Below are positions 54,467 through 64,000 of a stretch of DNA of 64,000 nt, piece by piece. The notes beneath the pieces are model-generated. The model searched no databases and had not been told where the DNA came from. It saw nothing but the letters and a program-made list of their open reading frames with translations. The stretch is from contig JANBPU010000040.1 in the NCBI GenBank assembly GCA_027575805.1, positions 1-64,000 on the forward strand, in the 5' to 3' direction. Each line of letters begins with the position of its first letter. Within the stretch, counting starts at the first letter, position 1. The position numbers were made by a program, and so were the translations under genes. Source of the DNA: Mycoemilia scoparia. Lineage: Eukaryota; Kickxellomycota; Kickxellomycetes; Kickxellales; Kickxellaceae.

Positions 54467-56359
54467 TTATAAAATAATGGTGCCTGAATAAAGACGCTTG
54501 TAGACTTCTTCATCATACTTGTAAGCCGGCCCTTCATCCGAATGGTTGCTATGGATAGAGAAGCCACTGCTGCCATTGACGTTTATGTCATTTGTACGAT
54601 TGCCAGATGCTGCTCTATGGCTTTGGCCGAAATGCTGCTGCTGCTGCTGATGTTGAATGTTTGGTGAATGTGGTGGAGAGGTCATTGTGCCCCTGTTGGC
54701 TGGAATACCAAGGGTATTGGAAATGCTGTTGCCATAGTAATAACTGTTATTGTGTGCGGGAATAATGGTCGAGCTGTTGCTAAGGTGGTGATGATGATGG
54801 CGGTTGTTATTGGCAATTGGAGTGGCACTGGTTTGAGAAAAGTCATTGGGAATGCTTTCGGAACTTCTGTTGGAATGGCTACTAGACAGGTATGATATCG
54901 AATCTATGGCCAAATGACCATTAAGGTGGTTTATGTTTTTGATGACAGTCGCACCATGGTTAGTTCCAGCCAAAGTACCATTAAAGCTAGTACTAAGAAC
55001 CCCATCAATAGTATTAACAGCATGGCTTGGAGGAAAGCCATGTGGTTGTTGTCCATTATTGACTGTCGTGGCATTGTTTTTCTCACAAACAACATTATTG
55101 CTACCTCTACCGCCTCTGGATGCCCACCATTCCTTGAGATTGGATCGGAGCTGTCTCCAAAAGTTATCCATGGTAGGGTTAATTAGAAAGATGACAAAGT
55201 TGAATATACCTTGCAGAGATGGCATCAAAAGACACAGGTGCCCAAGCTCAATCGGGGCATCGACCGCAGTGTGGTAAGCAATAATCCATGGCGTGGTAAT
55301 GATGGGTATAAGTGGATATAAAAAGAGCCGCATAACCATGAACCGAATCTCTCTTCTGCGACGGGCAATGTAGGCAGGCTTTTTGCTAAATGTGCAAGTT
55401 GGGTTGAAGAGATACGATGCCTGGATAACACCATTTCCAAAGTTTGCTGGAAGGCAGGCATCGCTTCTTTTTCCAATACTCATGGCTACATTTTCGGGAC
55501 TCATTCCTAGCTGTGTCTTTGGAGTGCCGTCGGAATTAAAGCCAGCTGCACCACTTTGAGCTGCGCTAAGAACGGTGTTGCTTTGCTGGATGGGATAGTA
55601 AGATGTTCCGGCATAGTTTTCGGTAGGATGGCTGTCGCTGCCTTCAGGGCGATTAAAGGATATCTCAGCAGCAGTTCGTCGCCATATAGGAAGAAGCTTG
55701 AACACAACCATAGTGCAAACGGCCAAACACCAGAGGATGCCCAAAGCCATCCACACGTAGATAAGCCAGGCCTTGGTCCGGATGTCCTTCTTGCTTCCAT
55801 CGACAATAACTAGAGATTGGATTTCGCTGATTTCAAAGATATCTTTGTATATGTAAAACATAGGCTGAGTAATGATAATAGCTAAAGCCCAGGCAACAAG
55901 TTCGTACCACCGACTAAGCTTGCGGGCTAGCTTGGACCTGTTAAGTATAGCGGTAAAGTAGAGATGAGTCGCAATACAGCAGGTCGCAAAAACCATGACG
56001 GCCATACCTAAAAACCATAGCCAAAACATCGCCCGAAGCTTAAGCTTGGGTGTTTTGCTCGTGTACTTTTGATTATAGAGAAAAACGTGGCCTAGTGCGT
56101 ACAATATGTCTCCAAGGGCTATGGATGCTGATAGTCGGAATGACGGCCTTTCAGTGAAGTCTCTGTGGCGAATACAGCACAAAACAATGAGTATTGTGAT
56201 GGATGAGAGAACTATGCAGACGATATTGAGGTTATAGATAGGGGCCATCCATGGGTATTTTTTACTATATGTGACTAGGAAGACCATTCCGCGGTATATC
56301 CCGGATGTCGTTCTTGGGTTTAGAACCATATCTGGGGGTAGCTGTGGCATCAGGTCCAT
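54467..56359 (-). CDS. 7TM receptor-like protein 6
   Basis: The preferred start is ATG at 56359 (630 aa, MDLMPQLPPDMVLNP), because the extra 53 upstream codons look like leader DNA. The seven TM pattern is complete. Motifs: IRHRDFTERPSFRLSASIAL, LRAMFWLWFLG, HLYFTAILNRSKLARK (Tyr-Phe in place of His-Leu), WYELVAWAL, FYIYKDIF, RRREIRFMVMRLFLYPLIPI and FNFVIFLINPTMDNFW. The third loop (about 190 residues to 330) is Ser/Asn-rich. The tail (about 180 residues) has His and Gln runs (HHHHH, QQQQQQ) and ends YSGTIIL. It is the closest relative of receptor 5 and is transcribed towards it. It is a probable plasma-membrane receptor with unknown ligand. Confidence 0.85.
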   Translation of the reverse strand: MDLMPQLPPDMVLNPRTTSGIYRGMVFLVTYSKKYPWMAPIYNLNIVCIVLSSITILIVLCCIRHRDFTERPSFRLSASIALGDILYALGHVFLYNQKYTSKTPKLKLRAMFWLWFLGMAVMVFATCCIATHLYFTAILNRSKLARKLSRWYELVAWALAIIITQPMFYIYKDIFEISEIQSLVIVDGSKKDIRTKAWLIYVWMALGILWCLAVCTMVVFKLLPIWRRTAAEISFNRPEGSDSHPTENYAGTSYYPIQQSNTVLSAAQSGAAGFNSDGTPKTQLGMSPENVAMSIGKRSDACLPANFGNGVIQASYLFNPTCTFSKKPAYIARRRREIRFMVMRLFLYPLIPIITTPWIIAYHTAVDAPIELGHLCLLMPSLQGIFNFVIFLINPTMDNFWRQLRSNLKEWWASRGGRGSNNVVCEKNNATTVNNGQQPHGFPPSHAVNTIDGVLSTSFNGTLAGTNHGATVIKNINHLNGHLAIDSISYLSSSHSNRSSESIPNDFSQTSATPIANNNRHHHHHLSNSSTIIPAHNNSYYYGNSISNTLGIPANRGTMTSPPHSPNIQHQQQQQHFGQSHRAASGNRTNDINVNGSSGFSIHSNHSDEGPAYKYDEEVYKRLYSGTIIL

Positions 56360-59300
56360 GGCTATATTGTGTTGTCTTGTGAAATCAAATGAATAACAAG
56401 TGGCGTATATAAAGACGGATTTATAGGTGATAGATGTGGTAGCTGATGTAGTAGGAATATTGGTGGAAGAGGCAAGATAAAAAGAGAGTAAAATGTATAT
56501 GAAACGTAATACAAACAAACACCACCACTACTACTACCGCCACAGATATTATATAGAAAGAAACAGTGGGTCTACAAAGGGCCGTTGGTGGGGATTTGAA
56601 TTTAAATAACTGGAAAAGACTCGGGCTGAATGTGTACAGATTTTGGGGAAAGGGTCTGGCACTTAAAAAGGACCTGATGTAAGTAAAGGGTGCTAAGGAG
56701 ACACAGGTATTATAGGCTGAAAATGCTAGTGTGATATTAAGGAAGATGTTATTTTCTTTTTTTAGAGAAAGTCTTTAGGTCTTTGGATGCTTTATATAAA
56801 CTCTCAAATCCGATAGAAGCAAACAACGGCATGAATCTCGCTAGTCAAACCAAGTGCCTATGACAAAGGCTCAAACATGAAACATGGCTGGCTGGCAGGT
56901 CTTATTCTTTCTTCTTGACGCTAAGCGAAGCATTAAAGGTGGAAATCCCTACAAGCTTCGTTTGGTGCTACCTAAATTGGTGGACATTTAAATGCAAGGA
57001 TCTTCCACTACGCTGCAGTACCCGTTTTCTCAACCCCACAGACATATCCACACACCTGTTTGAAAAACAAGGGCACAAAGGAGTGCAGGGAAATATTATT
57101 ATTAATGTTGAGCTGCAACATTTTGCTCACTGGCTAGCCGAGCCTTTCTCAGTAAAAGCGCTATTATTGACCACTTATCAAGTACAAATAACGAAACCAC
57201 AGTCTTTGAGCCATTATGGATTACATACTACTAACACTGATACAAATACTCGCATGCACGAATATCGCTACTCAATCATTTAGTACAGTTGGCATCGACC
57301 AAAGTACATTCTATTTTTACATTTTTGTGGTTGATTGAGCAAGAAATTCAATACTTCAAAACAACAACCAAGCTCAAGTTTTCGATCATTATCACAGCAG
57401 ACGCATGTGCGTGTTCTAGAGGAAGGGAAAGAGGTCATAGTTAAACACCAAATTGCCATACAGCCAATTTCCTATACAGGCGCTAATATATCATAGATAG
57501 TCCAAAACCATATTATTATTTTTGTGTGCATGTTTACTTAATTTGGAGCACAGGCACGTCATTGCTATTATCCCTCCCTTCTCTGCATGACCATCGCCTC
57601 TTTTGCTTTTCAACCCTTTTTGTACAATAAGAGTGGTCAATTATAGAAGATTGGTAAACTAGCCATGTTTATCCATCCTCAACGCATTTCCTATTCACTT
57701 TTATTTTATGGATTTATTATTAGAAACATATGTTTAAAAGTTGTGCGATTAAGTTCTTTGCACACATACATCATGATTTAGAGGTGGTTTTATGGCAAAG
57801 TATGACATAGGAATATCACTAAACCTTATTGTGTTCATAAATGAGTTATACAAGTAAATCTTATTTTGGCAATTAGTCATGATTGGCAGTGAGAGATCTC
57901 CTTCCTATATATCAGACTTGTACTTTGTCTAATTCACTAGTTCCAGGATCGTTGCTACTAAAGCTGTAGCTATCAGCGAGTATATAATAAACACAGTACC
58001 ATATAAATCCTATACCTCATCAACTAGCTAATATGATGTACAGTATCTAAAGACTAAGTGTTATTCATCAAATGCATGCTACTGGAAGGAGTGGCTTTAA
58101 TGGTCCATATATATATTACAAAAACAGCATATCATTTTTCTTTGGTGCCTACTTGCTTTATAAAAGATCGATATCTGATAGCAAATAATGAATATAGATT
58201 AATATATTTATGGGAAAACAAAACGAGTTCACATCTGCCTAGCAGAGCCGAAAGTTTGCCTATTTTTAGCCTTTAGATTCTTTGTATATGGTCGAGTTGT
58301 TTGCATCCAATGACAAACATGACTACACTAATGTGCAAGTATGGTCACAAGGATTGAAAGTGGGGGACTATGTACCTAGAGCACGTTTTATAAGGTAAGT
58401 ATACGTGGTCATAGGAATCCACCACGATATGGGGCATTGGATTTCCAGCCCATTTGCTTGTGATAAACCAGAATAATCCCGGTTCATACTGGTATTAGAA
58501 AGCGAGACCACCACAATTTACTATTTTTAAACAATTGTGTTGATTGCAGATCAATTGTAATTGACAACATGTTACACATAATAGTATCCCTTACCCATCA
58601 CCGAATATAACAATGAAAATATTATAAGGAATTCGAAACCTTATTCTATAAACTAAATGAGAGCTATCATTAATAGCTTAAAGATTTATAAATGTAAACA
58701 TAAGGTGATAGAGTCAAATTTGATATACTATTCCTGTGATCACAATGGTGTGGATTTGGTATAGAGCGATAATTTATTTATAGGATCAAGCTTTGCTAGT
58801 AATCAGCCGTAAAATGACCATGTGTGGCCCTGGCCGAAATTACATTTTGTTATTAAACACTATCCCAACAGATTATAACTCAGAGTTAGAGTTATTTTAG
58901 TCAGAGTAGGTGTGCTGTAAATACTTTTCAGCTTTATTTTTGGGTCCATTTTTGTATAACTTTTTGTGGTTTTCAGCCATATAGCGTACACGTAAAGTGC
59001 TGACTCACTCTTCATCTTAGTCTTTCTTCACAATGTCGCTTCAACATCCAATTATTGTACTATTGAGTATACCAACAAACTGATTATACTGTTCAGTAAT
59101 AATGTTACACAATCTTATCTACTACATTGTTTCTGTATAGTCATTTTGTGTCATTCACAGATTACATGTTAGAAACAGTCTTCTTCAGCAGCTTCTTGTT
59201 AATGCAAATTTACAGTAGAAAGTTGACAATAGCAAGATAATGGTGGATTTAGGTATATGGGTAGTTATTTTTGAAGGACTAAATTAATATTATCAATGAT

Positions 59301-59667
59301 AATATAAGCTTGGCCAGTATGCGAGATGAAATTGGCATATTAGTAAAAATAAATAACCATTCAAAAATAAACACATATTATGTGATGTTGAGCAAATTTA
59401 TCAGATAACTAAATGCAATTTAAAAGACTACTTTGCCGAAAGACTTTACCTGAAGTGTGCAAAGAGGATTTCGTGATGTGCATTACTGTATTTAAAGGTG
59501 AAAGCGATGGTGGTATAAAATTATATAAAGTTGATGGATATATAAAAAGAGCCAATTTGAAGAGAGAGCAAGAATAGCTGAAAATAGAATAAAACAAATG
59601 TGTTGATGTGTAAGGAGGTATGAAAAAAGTGAATAAAATATTGGTACAGCCTATTGTTTGTATACCA
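56360..59667. other. Intergenic DNA
   Basis: About 3.3 kb upstream of receptor 6 and downstream of receptor 7, AT-rich. An R1-related element lies at 59256. Frames at 56915-57283 and 58058-58276 have no recognisable domain. Confidence 0.45.
59256..59377. mobile_element. R1-related MITE, subfamily copy
   Basis: Left end TGGGTAGTTATTTTTGAAGG, right end TTCAAAAATAAACACATA. About 118 bp. The left inner part (ACTAAATTAATATTATCAAT) matches the remnant at 30163-30215 but not the main R1 copies, so it marks a subfamily. Confidence 0.6.
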
Positions 59668-61152
59668 CTAATTTGTATCTAGTGGTGGTGGATTTTCAGG
59701 AGGAATGTTGCTCGTTTTAGATAGCCTTTGTTTTTTTAGCTTTACCAGGCCAGCCCAGAATGAATCCAGCATCGGGTTGATTAAAAGTGCAACATGACAT
59801 AGAATGGATTGGCAGCACATTAGAGTCCCACCAATGTCGCTGTATGAAGTAAACCTGCTAGGTGCAACAATGGCGGCAGGAAGAACCCAGCATGTAAGAA
59901 TCGGTATTATTGGGCAAAATGCTATTCGAAGAATTGCAAACTTGATTTTCTTGTCTGCCTCCGATTCCTGTTCTCTCTCCTCACAATCCCCGTTTGCTAG
60001 ATTTGGTCTAGAGTTCGACATATCAAAACTTCTTCTCTGACTGTAATGGTTGTTGGTGGTTTCTTGGTATCCTTGAACCGTATGATTTCTGCTTCTGCTT
60101 TCTAAACCAACATTATTCCAGTCGGTGTTACTTCTATTGGGAGAGGAATGCATGCCTCTACGGTTGTTTCTTGTTGAATCATCCTCTTTTGAATAAACAT
60201 TAATAGTAGAAGACGCGCCTCCATCTGAGTTTAGATCCGCGCTTATATTCTCCCTATGTATCTGCCACCTGCTATTGTCACCACCACTATCACCACCGCT
60301 TTGGTTGTAGTAGTCTCGGCTGTTATTACCATCAGTGGCATAATTCGTGGTCCTTTGAGAAAATGACTGATCAACTCTTAAATCATCCGGAGACAACAAA
60401 GTCTCTGTCTTGTAGCTGTTCAATGTGTCTCCCTCTGGGATAACCAGCTTCCGTGATCTTACCGCAGCGTTTGAAGATGTGCCTTGTCTTCCTCGATGGC
60501 GACCAGCAGCGCTTGGTTTGAATATTGGATATAAAGTAAACCAAACAATGACTATGACTGCAAAGCAATATAATAGACCGACGGCCTGAAAGGAATATAT
60601 TGCGCCACTCTTCATCAAGAAATCTTCGTCTGATTCATCCAGGACCATAAAGTCCTCAACCTTGTTCTTTCTGATAACTACCTTGAAGGCATAGAACGCA
60701 GGATGGGCAAGGATAATCCCAATGACCCAAACACCCAGTTCGTACCATGGACATAGTCTGCGAGCCCACCTTTGTTTTCTGAACACAACTGTCAAGTGTA
60801 GGTGCAAAGCAATGGCAGTCATGGCAAATATGAATGTGCTCATTGATAATATATAGAAGAATAGCAGTGCTCTTAGGCTGGTCTCTCCCAATTTGCCGAT
60901 AAACTGTTCATTGTTTATAAGCAAGGAGATGATGGAAAACATTAGGTCAGACACGGCTGTTGATATCAATAGACGAAACGATGGCCTGGTTATAAACTCT
61001 GGATGTTTTATGCGAGATATTCCAACTATTATCGTAAGTGTAGCTACAGGCAACGTTATATAGCTTAGTATTTTAATCGCATTCGACCAGCCATCGATTT
61101 TGGTGAAAAAGGTCACATAGAATAAGTCGTTTTGCGGTGAGTTTTGCATCAT
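59668..61152 (-). CDS. 7TM receptor-like protein 7
   Basis: A 494-aa single-exon receptor-like protein, closest to receptor 2. TM1 lies at about 30-48, TRPSFRLLISTAVSD at 55-69, TM3 about 94-118, LHLHLTVVFRKQRWARR at 116-132, PWYELGVW at 135-142, AHPAFY at 149-154 and TM5 about 185-211 ending TLYPIF. The third loop (about 215-400) is Ser/Asn/Gly-rich with repeated Arg-Asn-Asn. TM6 starts KIKFAILRIAFCPIIPILT (Cys replaces Tyr of LYP). TM7 has HVALLINPMLDSFWAGL. The short tail ends PPPLDTN, without the hydrophobic ending of receptors 2, 4, 5 and 6. An Asp/Glu-rich second extracellular stretch (DESDEDFL, 172-179) is distinctive and could bind cations or basic ligands. Confidence 0.83.
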   Translation of the reverse strand: MMQNSPQNDLFYVTFFTKIDGWSNAIKILSYITLPVATLTIIVGISRIKHPEFITRPSFRLLISTAVSDLMFSIISLLINNEQFIGKLGETSLRALLFFYILSMSTFIFAMTAIALHLHLTVVFRKQRWARRLCPWYELGVWVIGIILAHPAFYAFKVVIRKNKVEDFMVLDESDEDFLMKSGAIYSFQAVGLLYCFAVIVIVWFTLYPIFKPSAAGRHRGRQGTSSNAAVRSRKLVIPEGDTLNSYKTETLLSPDDLRVDQSFSQRTTNYATDGNNSRDYYNQSGGDSGGDNSRWQIHRENISADLNSDGGASSTINVYSKEDDSTRNNRRGMHSSPNRSNTDWNNVGLESRSRNHTVQGYQETTNNHYSQRRSFDMSNSRPNLANGDCEEREQESEADKKIKFAILRIAFCPIIPILTCWVLPAAIVAPSRFTSYSDIGGTLMCCQSILCHVALLINPMLDSFWAGLVKLKKQRLSKTSNIPPENPPPLDTN

Positions 61153-62995
61153 TTTATTTTATCTTGGGATAATATTATATCTGTTATAGTGCGAGTATAT
61201 ATGTATATTTATGCGGATTTTAATTGTTATGTTATTCTTAGCAGTTGATGTTATATCAAAAGTGCTTGAACCTTGTTGGCACGTTTGGTAATCAATAGAT
61301 GATGATCGACAAGGTAGGCTTTTTGTCAAATAGATTGAGCAATGCCCATATAAGAGGTATAAAAACTAGTGAAAGCCAAGGTATAGACCAAGACTTTATG
61401 CAAGAAGTTAATACCAGATAGTCAAAAGTTTACCGAGATAAGTTATATTAGGTGTAAAATAAAAATAGAAAAAGAGCAAAACAAAAGAAAAACGGGATGA
61501 AAGTTTACCATCGTATCAACATTGGGCTAAAGGCACTAAACATGGACTTTCCATCCAACAGTAAGCGGAAAGGATATGGCAGAAGTCATGTAGTAAAAAC
61601 ATTATCCAGCCACCATTGCGCTCTCTACCACCAACAACAATGCAGCACATATCACAAAAGTGGGGAGACAATATCTATAGTTGATATATCTGCTGCTCTA
61701 CATCACTTAATATGGTCAAGTGAAAGAGACAAAGTCGTAATCCCATTTGCCTTCCTATTCTAATACTACTGCCTCTATAAAGGCCTTAATGGCTGTTTTG
61801 ACTGGAGTCATCTCTCAGTCAGCTGTGTTAATAATAACATACATACACATTATGTACATTATACTTGAATGTTTTGGCAGTAATGGCATTTGAAAGGCCT
61901 TCTTTCTTAATACCCCCCCTTTTTTTCTAAGCCACTGTGTGCCAGCATTGCCATGGATTCTGGTTTCATCAGAGTTCAAGTGCTTGCTAATGGCCGCCTT
62001 TATTGGTGATGGTTATCGGAATGATTAGCAATAGTATAGATTTAAAAACCATACTTCATCAACAATGACTTTGGAGTGAATCACCAACGCCACTTTATTC
62101 TTGCATGATTCTATATGTAGATAGTAAAATTAACATTTGTTTAAAGGCTTTACGCTATAAAAATCCAATACACATGAGTGAAGCTATGTAGCAACTGTAT
62201 CTTCTAAGCATTGTCAAATAGTAGTTAAAAATCTCGTATGTGTTCAAAATAGCAAAATTCCTATATTATCAACCCCATTATTTTATGGGAAATTCACATT
62301 TAGTTGATGGATTGGGACTTTAAATACATATAAATGCTATTTAACACACACATCTAAACCTATATTCCGATCAATAGTTTTCTTACCAATGATTCGTCTT
62401 TAATATGGGTAGTTGTTTTTGAAGTGTGACTATTTGATAGCCAACCGTGATTGCTCCTATAATCGTTGGCTATCAAAAGGCACCCTTCAAAAATTATGAT
62501 CCAAATATTAGTAACCATATCAATGTCTTTGTGCCAAGATATTTCTACATTTAATATAATTGCACCTATTAGGATATTTTGTGTTATAAAACAAATGATG
62601 GCTGATGGAAAAATAAGTCACAATTGAAGAGGTCACTCCCTTTAAGTACTGTGGATACAATATTTATATTTAGATAGTTACACACATGTAAAAAGACACT
62701 CAGATAAAGTGGTTAAATCACTGTGGAAATAGAAAAAAGAAAGGAGGCTGAAATAGTATAATTCTATTGCTAGTTTTATCACCACGATCAATAATAAATG
62801 TACATCAAATCGTCGTCATCACTGTTGTTATTGTCGTTAACATGGTTGATATTTTGTTGCTAACATCGAGGAGGGAGGGGATGATATAGTTGGCCATAAT
62901 AACAGGGTGTGTGCGCGAGATAAAGAAAGCCGGGAGGAGGAGATAATCGGGAGATTCTTGATCATAATGGTTCATTTGAAACCGCTACAAGCGGC
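61153..62995. other. Intergenic DNA with R1 element
   Basis: AT-rich region between receptor 7 and the second SOD-like gene, with a diverged R1 element at 62404-62503. No confident gene was seen. Confidence 0.5.
62404..62505. mobile_element. R1 MITE, diverged shorter copy
   Basis: TGGGTAGTTGTTTTTGAAGT ... CACCCTTCAAAAATTATGATCCA, about 98 bp. The central arms CCAACCGTGATTGCTCCTAT and CGTTGGCTATC add a further inner inverted pair. Confidence 0.65.
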
Positions 62996-63574
62996 TTAGT
63001 ACTTCTTTGGTGGGATACATTTGCCCTTACCGTCCTTGATAAGGTTGATGGTGCCACAGCATATCTTCTTTCCGCTAGAGTTATGAACAACAATGGAAGT
63101 GCCGGCCTTAGCCAACTTGGTTGGATCATAAAGACCGAGACTGTTAGTCTTAAAGCTTCCAGTGAGTTTGCTACCAGTGATGTTACCATAGACACCAGCA
63201 AGGTCACCCATTTCGCAAGTCTTGGCAGGGTTATTGGGGTCACACTTTGTACCCTTTACAATTCCAGTTGGGTTGAAATGGCCACCAACAGAAGTGCAGT
63301 CGCTAGTGAGGTCATCTGCAGCAACAGGGTTTTCGTGGATGTGCCACATGTAGCTTTCTGATTTATTGACGAGGTAGTCGACCTTGTATTCAGCGATTGT
63401 CTCATATTTCTTTTTGTCTCCGTTCAAATAATCTAGCTTGAAGGTGAATGTACCTCTGAAGTCTTCGCAGACTAGGTAGGCCTTGGCAACATCATACCAA
63501 GCGTCAACGGTAATAGATGTAAGAGAAGTAACAGCAGCAAAGGCGAGGGCGATGGTGGAGGTTTTGACGAGCAT
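62996..63574 (-). CDS. Secreted copper-only-SOD-like protein B
   Basis: A 192-aa paralog of the SOD-like gene at 33430, with a signal peptide (residues 1 to about 25, cleavage near VDA|WYD). Copper-ligand-like histidines are conserved: 78 and 80 (MWHIHENPV), 99 (VGGHFNPT) and 164 (SIVVHNSS). Of the zinc ligands, the second His is absent and the third is Glu121 in CEMGDLAG, with Asp124 retained. Glu-x-x-Asp at this place is the arrangement described for copper-only fungal SODs such as Candida Sod5. The active-site Arg is Lys (GKKICCG), as in copy A. NIT (131-133) is a glycosylation site. There is no GPI signal; the end is KCIPPKKY. An AATATTATAGA motif about 115 nt upstream may be the TATA element. 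Likely extracellular redox function. Confidence 0.88.
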   Translation of the reverse strand: MLVKTSTIALAFAAVTSLTSITVDAWYDVAKAYLVCEDFRGTFTFKLDYLNGDKKKYETIAEYKVDYLVNKSESYMWHIHENPVAADDLTSDCTSVGGHFNPTGIVKGTKCDPNNPAKTCEMGDLAGVYGNITGSKLTGSFKTNSLGLYDPTKLAKAGTSIVVHNSSGKKICCGTINLIKDGKGKCIPPKKY

Positions 63575-64000
63575 TTTGACTAATTGGGAGTAGTAGGAAT
63601 AAGAGCTATGATTACTAAAATGGTGATATAGAAGGCGTGAGGATGGTTAAATGTGTACAGGTTGGAAAGTGAATGTTAAAGGGAGTCTATAATATTGCAA
63701 AGCTTGCTAAAGAATGCTGGAGTGAGGGAATATAATGGTAAATTTAAAGATTGCAATTGTTTTGAGTCATTTTAAGGAAGCTGATACCTGGTATTTATCT
63801 CAGTTTATGGACCACCCAAAGCAGACCATAGTGGTTTGTGTAAAAATAAATTTGTTGTGATTTATATTAGAAGCGTCTTTATATCCTACCCCTTGCTTCT
63901 TTATTCCCTTTATTGTTGTATGGGGTAGCGTCAAAGATCAAAACTAGAAACTGGTTAACATTGGCTTTTAGCTGATCATACGTGCATACAAGTGAATTGT
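63575..64000. other. Intergenic DNA at window end
   Basis: Upstream region of the SOD-like gene B. A TATA-like motif lies near 63687-63696 on the minus strand. Nothing else was recognised. Confidence 0.5.

Noticed and set aside
56360..56518. Upstream 53-codon extension of receptor 6, which looks like a signal peptide
   Set aside because: Paralog 5 starts at the equivalent of the later ATG; the extension (Thr/Ser-rich) is more likely leader DNA, though a cleaved signal cannot be fully excluded.
1..64000. CRISPR arrays, prophage or bacterial operons
   Set aside because: No regularly spaced direct repeats; all recognisable genes are eukaryotic and monocistronic with introns.

Overview
The window looks like a 64 kb piece of nuclear chromosome from an early-diverging, AT-rich filamentous fungus. 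The lineage is an inference, most likely Zoopagomycota such as Kickxellomycotina. The reasons are small introns (mostly 50-130 nt, GTAAGT-like donors, TATAG-like acceptors), spliced eukaryotic housekeeping genes (DCPS, FRG1, PTAR1, QNG1, a proteasome alpha subunit, a centrin), a lone dispersed 5S rRNA gene and secreted fungal-type proteins. No bacterial, phage or organellar features were seen.

Layout. 0.7-13.7 kb: a small unknown ORF, a seven-transmembrane (7TM) receptor, then a compact block of single-copy genes: QNG1 (queuosine salvage), PTAR1, a Nudix CoA-diphosphatase-like enzyme, FRG1, DCPS and a centrin-like EF-hand protein. 14-21.3 kb: 7TM receptor 2, a four-CX9C mitochondrial protein (CHCHD5/Mix14) and the very divergent receptor 3. 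22-29 kb: a broken small secreted protein gene cut off by a miniature transposon, a bZIP factor, a divergent proteasome alpha-4 subunit and a PAP2 lipid phosphatase. 29-37 kb: gene-poor DNA, a secreted Cu/Zn-SOD-like protein and two unknown genes. 38-61 kb: receptors 4 to 7, with a roughly 10 kb repeat-filled island at 40-50 kb that holds the 5S gene and one small secreted ORF. 63 kb: a second SOD-like gene carrying the copper-only signature.

The main theme is a dispersed cluster of seven paralogous 7TM receptors. Most share an RPSFRLS-type motif at the start of TM2, an LHLT..NK motif after TM3, a W/Y-YE motif at TM4, and an LYP...NP..D.FW core in TM6-TM7. They differ strongly in the third cytoplasmic loop and C-terminal tail. 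Two pairs (5/6 and 2/7) look like more recent duplicates. This is the most interesting system here: a locally expanded receptor repertoire, related at most distantly to Git3/Gpr1 or cAMP-receptor-like families, next to secreted-protein genes and rich in small transposable elements.

Mobile DNA. Two families of miniature inverted-repeat elements are visible: R1, about 115 bp with TA target duplications, and R3, about 138 bp. A third dispersed repeat of about 150-170 bp (R2) is also present. All are non-coding, and no autonomous transposase was recognised.
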